From Paulinella micropora (Eukaryota; Cercozoa; Imbricatea; Euglyphida): 64,000 nt of DNA. The stretch's first letter is position 1. Every line of letters starts with the position of its first letter. A program made the position numbers and the translations under genes. The notes beneath the pieces are model-generated. The model searched no databases. It was not told the origin of the DNA and saw only the letters and a program-made list of their open reading frames with translations. Positions 9,939-21,736 of the stretch are shown here, in pieces. The DNA lies in the NCBI GenBank assembly GCA_009731375.1, contig BJOX01000171.1, positions 125,242-189,241 of the forward strand. The letters run 5' to 3'.

Positions 9939-10310
9939 TTATCTCTCATAAAAGGCTACAGCTTGTTTTAAACAATCTACAAACTCATTCTTATGGGCTA
10001 AATAAAAGTCAAGAATGAACAGTGAGTAGTCGTCGGTGACCGAAAATTTAAACCACTTACCACCTATTGATCTAGTTGCGTACGGTCCTGATGTGTCTAT
10101 ATGTAGGATTATACCTGGCTTTTGGGCTCTTTCTATCTTATTAACTGCAAAACGTGGCAAACGTTTAGACTTTCCTATCATGCAAGATTCGCAAAATCTC
10201 ACATCGTTCTCGTCACCTACTAACTTAATGTTCAAAATTTTTGCTAATAGGCGCATCTTTGTTAACCCATAATGCCCACAGGCATAGTGAAAAAGCTTGA
10301 TTCCTATCTT
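9939..10310 (-). pseudogene. Copia GAG-pre-integrase and integrase N-terminal part
   Basis: Shows the HHCC zinc-binding region (HYACGHYGLTK, then FCESCMIGKSKRLP) and the start of the integrase core (IILHIDTSGPYATRSIGGKWF) with the first catalytic Asp. The segment upstream of the Met at 10256 is included because the zinc-binding His residues lie at about 10270-10300. Ends at TAA 9939-9941, after which the same frame continues into the rest of the integrase. Confidence 0.8.
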
Positions 10311-10441
10311 TCTAGGTTTGTCTGACTTTCTGGGGTACGCTTCGTATAATATTATATCTATGTGTAATTCTTTCTCCCTCTTACTTACTTCATGCTTACT
10401 TATTTCCTTTTTGTTGTCATTTGTGGGGCCTCCCTCCCCTT

Positions 10442-11053
10442 CTACCCCCTTATTGCGAAAGGATCATATCTATCGTTGACGTTCAGTGGTTCATCATATT
10501 CATCATCCCATCTATATATCATACTCTTAGTTAACCTTCCCCTCACTAATATGTCACTCTCGTTAATGTGGATGGGGTGTTTGAGTATTACTAACTGTCC
10601 GTTTTGGTGGATGACTGATCTGTTGTGTTTGTGGTCCATCTGTCCTGTAGAGACTATGCTAACTGGTAAGGTAGTGTCGAGTAACATCTTCTTTTCTACT
10701 GCTCTAGGCCTTCCTTTCCCATCTATCACTGTCAGCCTAGCTCTTCCTGACTTACTCAACTCCCTCTCTCCATTACCTGTCAGTAGCTCTACAGGGTCTA
10801 TCTCATCGACATCCATCAATCTGTCTTCTCTGCATGATATGTCTGTGCTTGCTCCACTATCCTGTACTGTCATGTCTCTCTTTTTCATCACTCTTTTTCT
10901 CACATGTATCAACACATGCTCTGTCTCTGTTTCTGTCTCTGTTTCTGTTTCTGTCTCTAGTTCTCCCTCTCCTCTACCCTCACCTTCTCCCTCTTCTGTG
11001 AGTTGTGGGGGTGTAGTGATGGGACTCTGTCTGACTGCTCTTTCAAAGTACAC
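10442..11053 (-). pseudogene. Copia aspartic protease region
   Basis: 203 codons. MTVQDSGASTDISC contains the DSGA active-site motif of copia proteases, and VSIVSTGQMD plus the basic/His-rich following region fit the usual protease-to-integrase spacing. An acidic simple repeat (ETETET) precedes the protease, coded by a CTGTCT-type repeat at 10920-10965. The frame differs from both neighbours, so at least two frameshifts separate it from Gag and from integrase. Confidence 0.75.
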
Positions 11054-11298
11054 TCCTTCTATTGCTCTTGCTATGTCGTAGTCAAAAAGTCATCTCTCTC
11101 TAGCTCACCACTCACGACACGCATCACATCTCCATTCATTCCCCTCACGCACTCATTCATTAAACGTTTTAGCTATTTCATTTATGTCTTTGAAGGTGAT
11201 GACAGGAGGGTTGATGGGTTGTGTGTTTGTTGTTGGTGTTGGTAGGAGTGCTGTGATTGGTCTAGAACTAGAGATTTGGAGTTGTTGTGAGGTGGGAC

Positions 11299-11871
11299 CT
11301 ACCTGGTTGCCGAACTTGTTGGCAGAAGTGGCCCAAGTCGTTGCTCTCCCTCATCCACTCCACTCTCTTCTCTCCCTTCTCTGCTCTGGCCGGTCCGCTG
11401 ACTAGAAAATGGATTATGTTTGCGTGGTTGTTGCGGAATATTTTGCGAGACTTGTGGACTTGTGGAAATTTTGGTGTCACGTAATGTTTCCAATTCCCCG
11501 AAAACGAGTCTTTGCGAGATTTTATGGGACTTTTCAAATGCCGCAGCTTTAAGACCTCGTTCGTCTGGGTAGTAAGGAGATTTGGGGGGACGCAACACGG
11601 GACTTACTGACAAATCCAACTCCGGATAACCTGAGTCTTGTGTGGCGTGATATCCGCAGTACCTCGCATAAGATAATCGTTTCGCGTGATTTTCGTAAGC
11701 TCCCTTTCCTTTTGATTTTTCAACGGAAACATTACACGGTTTTTTGCGTCTGTTTATTCCGGCGCATTTTGTGTCAGGCGTGACTCCGTAAGAACTCTCA
11801 AGCCTCAAAGGAATTTCGTGAGGGTTAGGGATGACTGGGGAACATCGTGGGGTGGCGGATACTAACCGCAC
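11299..11871 (-). pseudogene. Copia element, unassigned segment between Gag and protease
   Basis: 190 codons with no domain I recognise. Basic N-terminal half (GINRRKKPCNVSVEK) and a Ser/Arg/Gly-rich end. It follows Gag by a 10-bp overlap in another frame. A short direct repeat (GTGGC/AGGATACTAACCGCACTTCC) around 11850-11935 sits at the junction and may have caused the frame change. Confidence 0.4.
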
Positions 11872-13064
11872 TTCCTTGCCTTCTCCCCGTAGTGAGGAGG
11901 GACCTCGTAGGTGGCCGATACTAACCGCACTTCCCCTCCTTGTCCACTCTCACTATGTCTATTCCCTACCCTAGGTGTAGTCTTTGTATCGTTCAAAAGG
12001 GCTTGGGGACTTATAGATTTGTGAGGAGGTGAGCTTGTTTGCTCGTCATCTCTTTCTCTTTCCTCCTCATCATCATCGCTCTTATCATAAGTGTTCCCCA
12101 TATGGATTAAAGCAACGTTTGTATCAGAGTCACTTTGTTCTTCTTCGTTTTTGTCGTTGCCGGTTGTTATCAAAGTGAGTGCTTTCTTTTTCTTATGAAA
12201 AGGTTTCTTTTTGTTTTTGTGATTGTTCTTTTGTTCGTTCTTTTCTTGTTCCGTGCCCTTGTCTTCCGTTTGATTCCGTTTCAATTTTCCTTCTTTGCGG
12301 AACTTTTCCGAAATCACCAGGCAATATCTCATGGTATGGCCTTTGGCATCACATCCGAAACACGTGACTTTGAGCGTCCAGTTTGGAGCTGTCTTTGGTC
12401 CCGGTTTATTGTCTCCCCTTTTCTCTCTATTATCCATCAGGAGATTGGTCTCTTGCCGCTGCTTGCCATCCCGAGATTTCTTGTTGTTGTTTTTGCGGAT
12501 TTGAGCTTTTCTCTCACGGAAATTGTTACGTCTTTCTTTTTCTTCCCACATTAACCATCTTTCCCTAGATGCTTCGCATAGTTCCGAGAAATTTAGTCTT
12601 AGTCTGGCCGGGAGATCATAGTGGTCCACCTGAAATTTATCCCCGAAAGCTGGATGGTAGCGCAATTTCTTAAATAGCTTTCTCTTTGCTTCCTCATCAG
12701 AAAATGGCGCCCCACGTAAACTTTCAAGCTGGATTTTCTTTGCGAGAAATTCATTTAGCCAGTCTACATACCTCTGACCTGCCCTTGGTCTCGTTCTCTC
12801 AAACTCTTCCTCTAACATGTACCTACCTGCTCCGGAAATGCCTCCCCATTGATCTCTTACTACTATCAACTCTTCAATGGGTCCTTTCGTCTTCTGTGTT
12901 CGCAGGAAATTAGATACATTGTCTTTGGAAAAAGCCACAGACAGACATAACTGCAAAGTTTTCATCCTTTCATAATATTTCTTCTCTTTGCGGATAGCGG
13001 TCTTTCTTCTTGTATGTTGTTTTCTACTTAATCTTTGATTCTTCTTTGCTTCTTTCCTTTCCAC
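11862..13064 (-). pseudogene. Copia Gag with CCHC zinc knuckle
   Basis: 400 codons, very basic. Contains CFGCDAKGHTMRYC, a Cys-x2-Cys-x4-His-x4-Cys knuckle, flanked by Lys/Arg/Asn-rich sequence. The N-terminal half has the helical Gag core. The upstream frame at 13089-13436 is in the same frame and separated by a TAA at 13089-13091, so Gag was one chain starting near 13436. Confidence 0.75.
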
Positions 13065-13088
13065 TCTCTCTTTTGTTCTGCTGTCATT

Positions 13089-13436
13089 TTATCCCAACAT
13101 TCTCTGGTGATTTGTCTTCTTCTTTGTCTGGGGTCTCTGTCTTCCTCTCTGAGAGGCATCTGACTCTTCATCTTCCTCACTATCACTTATGGGCGTGTCG
13201 GGTTCTTCTAAGTCTTCTGCCGCCTTAGCCCTTGCTTCATCGTAAGGAAAATCCTTTTTGGCTTTACCCGGGTCGGCTAATGCCACAGATACCATCTCTG
13301 CCACGTGGACAGATACCCCTTGCATGTGCTTCTGAAACTTGCTTGACCAAGGCCAAAAGCTTTGGTCATCGCCCTCGAATATGGGCACTTGACTCAATAC
13401 GTGCTTCGGCACGCTTGCCTCCTTGTCAAGGCTCAT
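13089..13436 (-). pseudogene. Copia Gag, N-terminal segment
   Basis: Begins at the ATG at 13436 (MSLDKEASVPKHVL), immediately inside the 5' LTR. It contains VPIFEGDDQSFWPWSSKFQKHM, the WxxWxxxF-like block common at the start of copia Gag proteins, and an acidic Asp/Glu/Ser-rich end. The start lies only a few bases from the LTR boundary, so any primer-binding site overlaps the start region; TGGTTATGAGCC next to the LTR is the only candidate and was not confirmed. Confidence 0.65.
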
Positions 13437-13439
13437 AAC

Positions 13440-13744
13440 CAAAGTAATCTATCTCTCAAACGCAGAGTTTAGGGAAGCTACCCCGCTAAGGGTAAAGAAT
13501 AACCGAAGAAAAGACTTTTAATGAATTTGGGTCACACAAAATGTCATGACCTTTACAGAATGGCAAAACGCATTTGATTCTAGGCATTCCAGACTATGAT
13601 TCGCAAATACTCTAGAAAGTGTCCTCGTCAGTAATGAAGGTATTAATAACTGTCCGGCCTATGAACATGCCTATGACTAAGACTATCCAAATTACCGGTA
13701 AATTGACTAGGTGGAGTAACGGGTATTAATAGTACATTACAACG
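13440..13744 (-). repeat. Copia 5' LTR (right copy)
   Basis: Near-identical to 6559-6863. Contains the promoter of the minus-strand transcript in principle; no certain TATA box was assigned. The right outer flank is ATCTGCGCCTACAA, which restores the end of the interrupted ~190-bp repeat. Confidence 0.88.
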
Positions 13745-14618
13745 ATCTGCGCCTACAATCCCCCCTCCCCGGTTTATAGCGATAACCCCTATTGATTAGG
13801 AGTAGAGAGGTAAATGTGAGCGGTAGGAATATGTGGGCTGTCGAGATTTGTCTCGAGGTTGATGGCTTCTTCTTCTTCTTGGTATCGTATAGGAGATCGA
13901 AGGAGAGAAATGTAACTTTAGGCGTTACTCCGAATGATTTGGATTTCGGAACACTGTATGCGAAATTCGAATTTGATTTTGATCTAATTAGGAGTCATAT
14001 TTGAATTTTGAATTTCGCTCTACACTCCCCCCCCCCCCCCCCCCCCNNNNNNNNNNTTCTGGCTCTCCAGAATTGGTCGGGTTCCCTGGCTGGGAGAAAG
14101 ATAGATTGCAGTGGAGATGCAGTATGTTCGTAGACATGGCAAATTGGTGACTCCATGGGCTCCCTGGATGGGGCGGAGGTTAATCGGGGCCAGGACGTAA
14201 AAATACCTTCATCCAAGCTGACTTATTGGCGGTAGGCTGGGATGAATGTATTCTCATAGTTGCGTCCCGGATCCCTTGCTGGGGTGCAGAAAAGTATACA
14301 ATCACAATCTAGCCTTTAGCGGACAGATTGCGGATATATACGCTCACAGCGCGCTACGGATCCCCTTATTATACAGAAGGCAATCGGGCCTGAATAGGAG
14401 TCCACCTATGAACAAATCTGTTAGCTATATATGGATAACAAACTTGCCCGTAGGTCATCCATTTGTTGGAATGAACGGGCGCTTTGCCAGTCTAGATGTT
14501 TGTTTCGTTTTTGGTGTCCTCGGTGGATTTTTTGTATAGATATATACAATTGTGTAGAGCCAGCTTGAAGTTATTTTTGGAAGTGTCTAGGAAGGTATAC
14601 AACCCCTATTGGAGGGTC
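13745..14618. other. Unassigned sequence with poly-C run and assembly gap
   Basis: Begins with the last bases of the ~190-bp repeat (to 13758). A C-run at 14027-14046 borders a 10-N gap at 14047-14056. No coding sequence or known repeat seen on either side. Confidence 0.6.
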
Positions 14619-17330
14619 TCAAAACACATCTCTCTCGTCTTCCTCCACGTATCGGACGAAATCGTCCTCTGTGCTGGACTGGGAGGATGAGCGGTACCGC
14701 CCCTCCGGTTGGTCGGAGGGTGGATCGTCGTGCTCGTGATCGAGTTGGATGCGGATCATTTGCCGTTCGTCATCAGATAGATCGAACGGTCGGATCGACG
14801 ACCGTGGTTGGTCGTACTCAGGGTATAGTCTTTGCATTATGTCCCCGAGTTTATATTGGTGCACTTGCTCCCACCGTGGGTAACAGTGTCGAGAGTGGTA
14901 TATATGTTCAATGGCTTTGTAGCTTTGTGCCATCTGAACTCTTCGTCTTGTACCGCGCTGTCCCACTCTGGACGAGCGTGATAACGGAAGTTTCGAGCCC
15001 ACCTCTCCGCCCAGGATTGGAGGCGTTGAGGCTCGGTTGGGCGGGCATCTTCGCGGTCAATTAAGATATTGAGTAGGTATCCATGGCCGTTTCGGAACAG
15101 GCGATAGCGAATGGCTATGAGCCATACCGCCACGTGTTCTTGTTGAAAACGGAGATAATGTCTTTGTCGTAGCCTTGCCACACCCTGAAATCGGTCGGGG
15201 ATTGTAGGTGGCTGGGGGCGATAGTAGCTCCGCCTATGGTAGGGAGGCGAGGGTGAAATATATGTGACGCCACTATCTGATAGGCAGGGGGTAGGGAACG
15301 GTTATTGGGTACTCTCCTCAAGGGGCACTCCAAGGGCCTCCTTGATTTTGCGCAACACGTCACCTTCCGCCGACAGATTGAATGGGAGATCGCGGCCCTT
15401 TCGGAGGTGATAGGCCCGGTATGCCTGAACCTCGTCCGGGAGGGGCAGGCCCGCTCTCTCCAGGAGTCGGTAGTAGGCACTGATATCCAATTGTGACCAT
15501 CGGAGCCTTCGGAGCTCGTAGGGTTCCAAGAGCTGTTTGGGCAGCGCTTTGATGCTATAGAATCGTAGCACATACTCTCTTTGTTGATCGGACAAGCTAG
15601 CCCAGCCTGTGATGGTCCGAGTCAACGCCCACTGCTCCATGGTCAGTTATGTAGGATCCCCTGGGATGGGTGTGTAGGGTACCACGTGTGGGAGTGGATT
15701 TTCGGGCCAGGTTGGTGGGCTCTGAGGAACTTCCCACGGTCTAGTAACCGGGCACTGCCATGGTCGTTCCTTCTCAAGAGATTTGTGCTCCAGACACATA
15801 TGTGGTCCCCATCGCTCTGGCGACATATATAGGTCGGTGTCAAGGATCCACTTCTGTCCGCAGTTATAGGTGCCGTTGGAGGGCACTGGACGCACACCGC
15901 AGGTCACTCGGAGACGGTTCTCATCATATGCCGCGTAGTGGTAGGATGGGGTGTGAGAGTATATCCCCCGCTCATCTTGCATTGGTGGAAGCGGCGGTGG
16001 TATGCTTTCCTCAGGGACGACCCCGTGGGCCGGTTCGTCCTCAAAATAGTGAGGGTCCGGTATCCAGTTGACCTGGTTGCCAACGAGCATATGCCGATAT
16101 GGCTCCGCCGTCGGTTTGAACGGATTAGAACGCGGATTGGTTGTATGTTTGAGCGCTGGGCATTCAAGCCGTAGGCGGCGCTCTGCGTCCGTGATATCCG
16201 AGTACGGAGGGTATATGCGGTGCATTTGGCGTGACGCCGGGTCAAAGGCGTATCGGACGGGTTTTTCGTATTCCTCGCTCGCCTCGTCCCCTTGGAAAAG
16301 GTGGAGGATCCATTCCCCGTAACATGGTTTGCATCGGGATGCGATATGGCATCAATAATCGGTTGACGCGTGCATAGTTGACCCTCTGGGGCGGGCTGGA
16401 AGGGGGAGGTTTGGGTTTCCTGATTTGGATTCCCATCGGATGAGACGGTAGATTTTCTGGCCTACCTGTCTATCCCCATGACAGTATACCTGTCGGTCGA
16501 TCGGGCCGTATACGTATGGGATATCATCCTTTTTGTGGAGGAAGTATGCCACAAATTCCTCTTTCCTGCCCCAGTGTCGGGGTTGTTCAGGTGGTGGAAC
16601 GATGGTGTTGATAATCCATGTTGAAAGGCGCGGGGACGGGTTTTTCCTCATCGACCGGGTTTAACCCGTCGCTGTATTTATCGGGCTCGGTTTTATCCTT
16701 GCACCCGAACCGCCGCCAGTATTCACGGCGAGCCTTTAAGCGTCGCTTAGCTCGGTTGCGCGCCATGACACTTTCCTCACCCGACTCGTAATCGGTGTCG
16801 GATTGATCGAACTCGTCCTCGTCCCGTACGCGCCACGGTTCCGGGTCAACCCATGGTTGTCGAAGGATACCTTCTGAGTCGACTTCCTCAAGGATACCCT
16901 CTGGGTCGACATCCTCATCCGTCGGGGATGAGGAAGGTGTGCGCAACACTAGCCAGCGTTGCGGCTCCCTCCGGGTTCATGTGGGTAGGCTCGGTATTCG
17001 AGTGATAGGAAAGAGTGCTGAGTGGGGTTCTAGGTGAAGTGGGGCTCGGTCGGGGTTGAGCGGGTCCCTCCGGAATGGTTCCGGCCCCCTTGGAATCCGA
17101 GTGTGCTGTTTTGTGTCGTTTGTGTGGTGGGGTGGCGAACCTGGGGCTCTCCGACATAGGTAAATCGGACCCAGACGGTTGTTTGGCCTCCGGCGGCGCC
17201 CCTGCTATCGGCTGGCCTTCTTGCCTCTGGTCCGATGCTTTCCCCTTATCGACCGCGATGACTTGCATTGGCAAGTGTACCGCCGCGATAACGCACACCG
17301 ACGCCACGCACGCTAATAGGAACGCCGTGG
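14619..17330 (-). pseudogene. Uncharacterised minus-strand coding-like region, fragmented
   Basis: Several overlapping minus-strand frames appear to be pieces of one or two proteins: 16915-17330 (Pro/Ser-rich, with a hydrophobic stretch at its start), 16587-16949 (acidic, DEDEFDQSDTDYESGEE, then Arg-rich), 16352-16651 (KKDDIPYVYGPIDRQVYC), 15647-16330 (Cys-containing, CKPCYGEW then YNCGQKWILDTD), 15302-15640 (helical, YELRRLRWSQLDISAYYRLL), 15115-15290 and 14619-15181 (WAERWARNFRYHARPEW). Composition and one-strand bias suggest decayed coding sequence of a mobile element, but no transposase, RT or known domain was seen. The right edge joins the large methyltransferase element at 17331. Confidence 0.35.
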
Positions 17331-20300
17331 GCTGGCCTGCGGATGTGACCTGGGAAGAGAAGTTGTACGACATGTTCTCCAAAGGCCCAAACGCGGCAGC
17401 TCCTACAAGTCAGCAAGCTCTCTCTCCTTTGTTCTAGTTGTTTGTTGTTGCTTTGTGTCTGTTGTTCTAGTTGTTGCTTGAATTTGAACAAGTTAAACGT
17501 TTCAATTATGGGCTGTGAGTTCATGGCTGCCATGCTTGCCCGAACTGTTTTTTTGGCTTCGTGTCACTATGATTTTTTGTTTTTGCTCTCGGGTGTAGGA
17601 GCTGTGAACAATTACCTCAAGCAATTTCAAAATGAGATGGATGAGCAGGCTAAGGTCTTCAAACAAAAATATGCCATATTTTTCTTGTGAGCTTCAATGT
17701 CTCACGATTCTTTGCTCCACTTCGTTTTTGTTTGCCCGTGTCTCAAAAATATGTCATATTTTTCATCCGAGACACATCTTCCACCGCGACGTCATCATTG
17801 TCTCGTGTTGAAAAATATGCCATATTTTTCAACTTAGGATGGTTCCAAGGAGGAGGCCAAGGGGCCAATCGCTGATTCGCAGGCTGATCCTTCCTCTGTT
17901 TTCCATCCCGCCAATTCTCTTGGTAGTGGTGCAATCCGCGCCCCGAATTCTCAGGGCAGTGTTGCAGCTACTGAGGTTGTGGCAGGCGAAAACGAAGAGG
18001 AACCTGCACCCGCCGACCTTGCCCTCGCTCGTCGTGTTTCTGCTCAGCTAGCTGCAGCCAGGCCCCAAAGCCTCGCGTCTTCAGCCCCTGCTGCCACACA
18101 GCCTTCGAGCTCTTCGTCGAGTACTTCTTCCAGCTCTTCATCGAGCAGTTCCTCAAAATCCACTCCATTACTGTCCATCCCCTCGAACAAAAAACAGCCC
18201 AAGGCGGCGGTTGGAACCATCACGCCTCTGGCCAGGAGCTCCTCTGCCACTTCCGCGACACCGTCTTCATCCTCGTCATCTTCTGCCCCACCCCCGGTTC
18301 CCCTGTCTCCGGCGTCGTCTTCTTCTTCAGCCTCCACACCTGATCCAACTGGAAAACGCAAACCGGAGGCCTCGCCGGAAGGGTCCGAACAACCCGAGAA
18401 GAAGCGCAGGATGAAGGGGGAAAAGGGCACGGGAAAGAATCGCTCGGAGGCTGACAGGCAGAAAGCTGAGAAGAATGCGTACATCAAGGGTCAGCCCCCT
18501 TTTCTTTTGCTCTTTTGTTGAAAAATATGCCATATTGTTCTGTGCAGACACCGCACTGAAGATGAAGGAAGCCGCCAAAGCCCTTGCCAGCATGACTTAC
18601 AAGAACGTGCAGGCCATTCCAGACGCCATCGCTACCCAACCCCACAGGGCAGTGACTGATCGTTTGCTCGACTCAGAGCATGTCAAGCAACTCGCAGAGA
18701 ATTTTAAAAAGTCTCAGGATCCCAACAGGAAGATCCAGTGGGTGGGTTGGATCCGAGATCCGAAAGAAGTTGTCAATCCCGGAAAGCTGGGGCTGGACGA
18801 CGCCGACAATTCTCTCTTGGAATCCCCTCCTTTCGTTGACGAGAGAGCCTTGAAAGACTTTCAGGCTGTGTGGATTTCGGCTGGGCTTGTAGAAAAGGAA
18901 AGGCCCAAGATGGACTTCACGAGCCTGCCAGTCAAGGGCCAGGCCAAGATCAAGAACTTTCTTCGCAAGGCCATCCAGGACGGGAAGTTCCCCTGCAGGC
19001 GATCGTTGGTCTTCATTCCAGCCATGCAATTCAGCAACTTCACAGAGAAGAACCCTCGAACACGAAATTCCAGGTCATTCACGTGGAAGCTCTTCGTTTC
19101 GTTCGTTGGAACGATGAAGGTCGTCAATCCGTCAGTTTTCTTGGCGTCTTCGAGAACACTGTTGCTGACGTCCACCGTAAAAACACATTCGGCGAAAACT
19201 GCATTTCTGCGCACGATCAAGGTTACGCTGGAATGGCTCGTCTCAAGGACCAGAATGAATCTTCCTGCAACAAGTACCTGACCTCATGGAAGAGGGACTT
19301 CGCCCTTTCCCACAACATCCCCTTGCCGACTTTCGGTTCCATGTGGACTTACGTCGCTTCGAACACCGGTGAGCTTTGGAAGTGCTGGCTGAAGCTTCTT
19401 TCCCCTGGCGGCGTTCGTTCTGACATGCCTAAGAACCAGGCAATCATCGAAAGCATCAACGAACTTCACAACATCCGCAAGGACAAGCCCGGTCTAGTGG
19501 AAGAAATGCAACAATTGATTGAGGACCTCCAGCAAGGCAAGCCAAGCGAAGTGAAGCAAACCATGAAGAGGTTTTTTCTGGAGCAGAAGAAGTACGTCTG
19601 CCTCATCTCGCTGCAGGACATGATCCTGGACCTTGCTGACAACATGGGGTTTTTTGAAATCGACGGTGTTTACGTCGGCAAACAGTGGAAGGATTTGTGT
19701 GAAAAAGTCCCCCAGCTTGACAACGATGAAGGCAGGGCAATCCTTGCTCGCACTGTGGACATCCTCTACCTGCAAAAAAAGAAGGACCGCTCCCTTCCTG
19801 ACAACCTGGAAGTTTACGTCAAGACCTGGATCCAGGCAGCACTCAAACGTCTCTCCGGCGAAGAAGTTGAACAGCCACAGGTTCTGAGACCTCCTGTTGC
19901 ATGCTCTTGAAGACTTGTTTGAAAATATGTCTTTTTTATATTTTTTTTTATTTTTTTTATTTTTTTTACAGGCAACCATCTCTGAAGATCAGCGGATCCA
20001 TTTCGGCAACGCTACGATTCTCGTCCAAGACATGTTCAATATGGCGCAGAACCCTGATCTAGTGCATGGCAGTTTTGGTCTCCCTTACTTTTCCATCAAT
20101 TGAAAATATGCCATATTTTTCTTTTTTGGTTTTCCTCATTCCTTGTGTTTGTGTCTTGTTTGATCCAGACCTGCTTTACGCTGACCTTCCTTACAACATT
20201 TCCGACCTTGTTGCTGACATTACCGAAATCAACAAGGAAAGGTTCATCAAATTGCTGAACCAGTTCGGTGTTGTCGGCAATGCTAACAAGCGCGCCGTCG

Positions 20301-21241
20301 TTTTCCATCACCATCTGTCCCAGTACAACCTCTTGGTGGAAGCTTTCCAGCAGTGTGGCTACACCACCATCGAGCCTGTGTTCTGGTACAAGGACAAGCA
20401 CAACTACCAGGGACACGTCCAGAAGTGGATCAAGGCAGTGGAGTGCGTCATGGTGGCGTTCTACCCGTCCCAGAGTGCATTTACGCTCAATCTCTCCAGG
20501 AACCCGCTTGATCGTCACAACATTTACTCTGTTGCGGTCCCAACGAAAAAACAGAAAGTCACTGGGAGGCCGGACAAACGAGCCAACGCTTTTGAAAAAC
20601 CCACGGAGCTGTCAAGACAAATCCTTTCTGATGTTCTTCCCCCGCAGAGCAAGGTGTTGGTTGCTTGCATGGGCTCTGGCTCGGAGGTCATCGGCGCCCT
20701 TCAGGCCAACATGATCGTCACCGGCTTGGACATCGATGCTGGTCAGGTTCAAAACGCCAAGGATCGCGTCCGCAAGTTTCTGGAGCCCGGTTCTAAAAAG
20801 GGCAGGCCGCCCAAAGCAGCTGTGGAAGGAGAGCTCCCTGTGGACAAGGTGGAGGAACAAGCAGAAGACACGGAAGACGATGACGACGGGAAGGTCGACC
20901 AGAAGCTTGCAAGGCAAGGTTACATTGGAGGAAACAAGTCTTCTGTCCACGCCACATGCTGCGTGTGCGAGGAAACGTTTAACGTGCGGGAGTTTGACAG
21001 TACCGCTTGCCAGAAATGCAACAGCACGGTGCACAAAGGGTGGTGGAAGACCGGCGCCAAGCTGAAAGATGGCAGTGATGAGTACGATCAATGCGAGTAC
21101 ACCTGCGGCCTAGAGGAAGGCGATTGCGACAACGATGATGGCTTGCGTGCGGAGGGTTCCTTCTGCTCCGAAGATTGCCACTACGGTTGGCATGTCATGA
21201 TGATGCATTCGTCTGCCCCTCTTCCCGCTGCCACCGAGTAA
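17331..21241 (+). pseudogene. ParB-like/DNA methyltransferase gene, left inverted copy, truncated and frameshifted
   Basis: Same gene as 21781-26023. Inferred exons: 17331-17408 (truncated), 17599-17654, 17838-18489, 18548-19880, 19972-20077 and 20169-21241. The 5' part of exon 1 is lost at the junction at 17331. Exon 4 is 1333 nt against 1334 in the right copy because of a 1-nt deletion near 18990, which shifts frame in the ParB-like region. Exon 3 is 9 nt shorter, in frame. The methyltransferase exons (19972-21241) remain open and give the same 391-residue C-terminal part with a few replacements (for example Pro for Ser before the SAM-binding block). Probably non-functional as a whole gene. 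Confidence 0.85.
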
Positions 21242-21285
21242 TGCACCTGGATTCGGGCACTGTTTTCGAAATATGCCATATTTTT
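17665..21285. repeat. Palindrome AAAAATATGNCATATTTTT, left-arm copies
   Basis: Copies at 17665-17683, 17745-17763 and 17811-17829 (all in one intron), 18521-18539 (one mismatch, next intron), 20103-20120 (intron) and 21269-21285 (3' of the gene). A degenerate half is in the intron at 19922-19940. None lies in an exon. Confidence 0.9.
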
Positions 21286-21413
21286 CGAAAGTACGTTTTT
21301 CATTAAATTGATCGTTTTGTTTCATTGTTTTAATTTTGCCTGAACGTTTTCGTGCCTCCGGACCGGTTCAAGACTTTCCATCTCGTTTGCACCGGTACTT
21401 GTAGTGTGTTTGA

Positions 21414-21608
21414 CGACGTCAGTTCCAGAAAATATGTCATAAAAATCACCTGCTCGAGCCAAAATTGCAAGGCTGCACTGTTTTTCGATGGCTGAAACTG
21501 CTTTCATGACCTTTTTTTCACGTTTACCCCGGGTAAAACAGAAAATTTTAATACATTACAGATATTTCCCCCCCCCCCCCCCAATTGCCGTACGTTGGCA
21601 GGTCCAAG
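21414..21608 (+). repeat. Element terminal unit (~190 bp) between the two arms
   Basis: From GACGTCAGTTCC to GGCAGGTCCAAG. A diverged copy follows the right end of the second half-copy at 56691-56880. Both end with a variant of CCGTACGTTGGCAGGTCC, which also marks the right end of the complete copy at 30681-30701. Likely a terminal or subterminal repeat of the large element. Carries a degenerate version of the palindrome (GAAAATATGTCATAAAAAT). Confidence 0.7.
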
Positions 21609-21736
21609 TCAAACACACTACAAGTACCGGTGCAAACGAGAAGGAAAGTCTTGAACCGGTCCGGAGGCACGAAAACGTTCAGGCAAAATTAAAACAATGA
21701 AACAAAACGATCAATTTAATGAAAAACGTACTTTCC

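Larger units (their letters stand above)
6559..13744 (-). mobile_element. Ty1/copia LTR retrotransposon, nearly complete but decayed
   Basis: Minus-strand element bounded by two ~305-bp LTRs. Order from right to left: Gag with CCHC knuckle, aspartic protease with DSGAS, GAG-pre-integrase/integrase, RT, RNase H, then a polypurine tract next to the left LTR. This protease-integrase-RT-RNase H order defines copia. It is inserted in the ~190-bp repeat: ATCTGCG lies on both outer flanks and once at the uninterrupted site at 41136-41142, giving a direct repeat of 5-7 bp. Coding is broken by in-frame stops at 13089-13091, 9939-9941, 9024-9026 and 8028-8030, plus frame changes in 10.2-11.9 kb. Confidence 0.92.

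Noticed and set aside
10920-10966. Independent microsatellite
   Set aside because: The CTGTCT-like repeat lies inside the copia protease frame and encodes its Glu/Thr run.
8028-13091. Variant genetic code
   Set aside because: All three stop codons interrupt frames, and the intact methyltransferase gene uses TAA as a normal stop; decay explains the pattern.
17442-17690. Separate small gene with a hydrophobic start (MGCEFMAAML)
   Set aside because: The splicing model that joins 17408 to 17599 (and 25627 to 25443) keeps frame with the upstream exon and makes this stretch an intron. The alternative start remains possible.
20096-21091. Antisense frames over the methyltransferase exons
   Set aside because: The sense strand has methylase motifs and consistent splicing; the antisense frames are shadows.
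21568-21582. Poly-C as evidence of an element boundary
   Set aside because: It lies inside the terminal unit; the equivalent at 56842-56857 is shorter, so it is an unstable run rather than an end.
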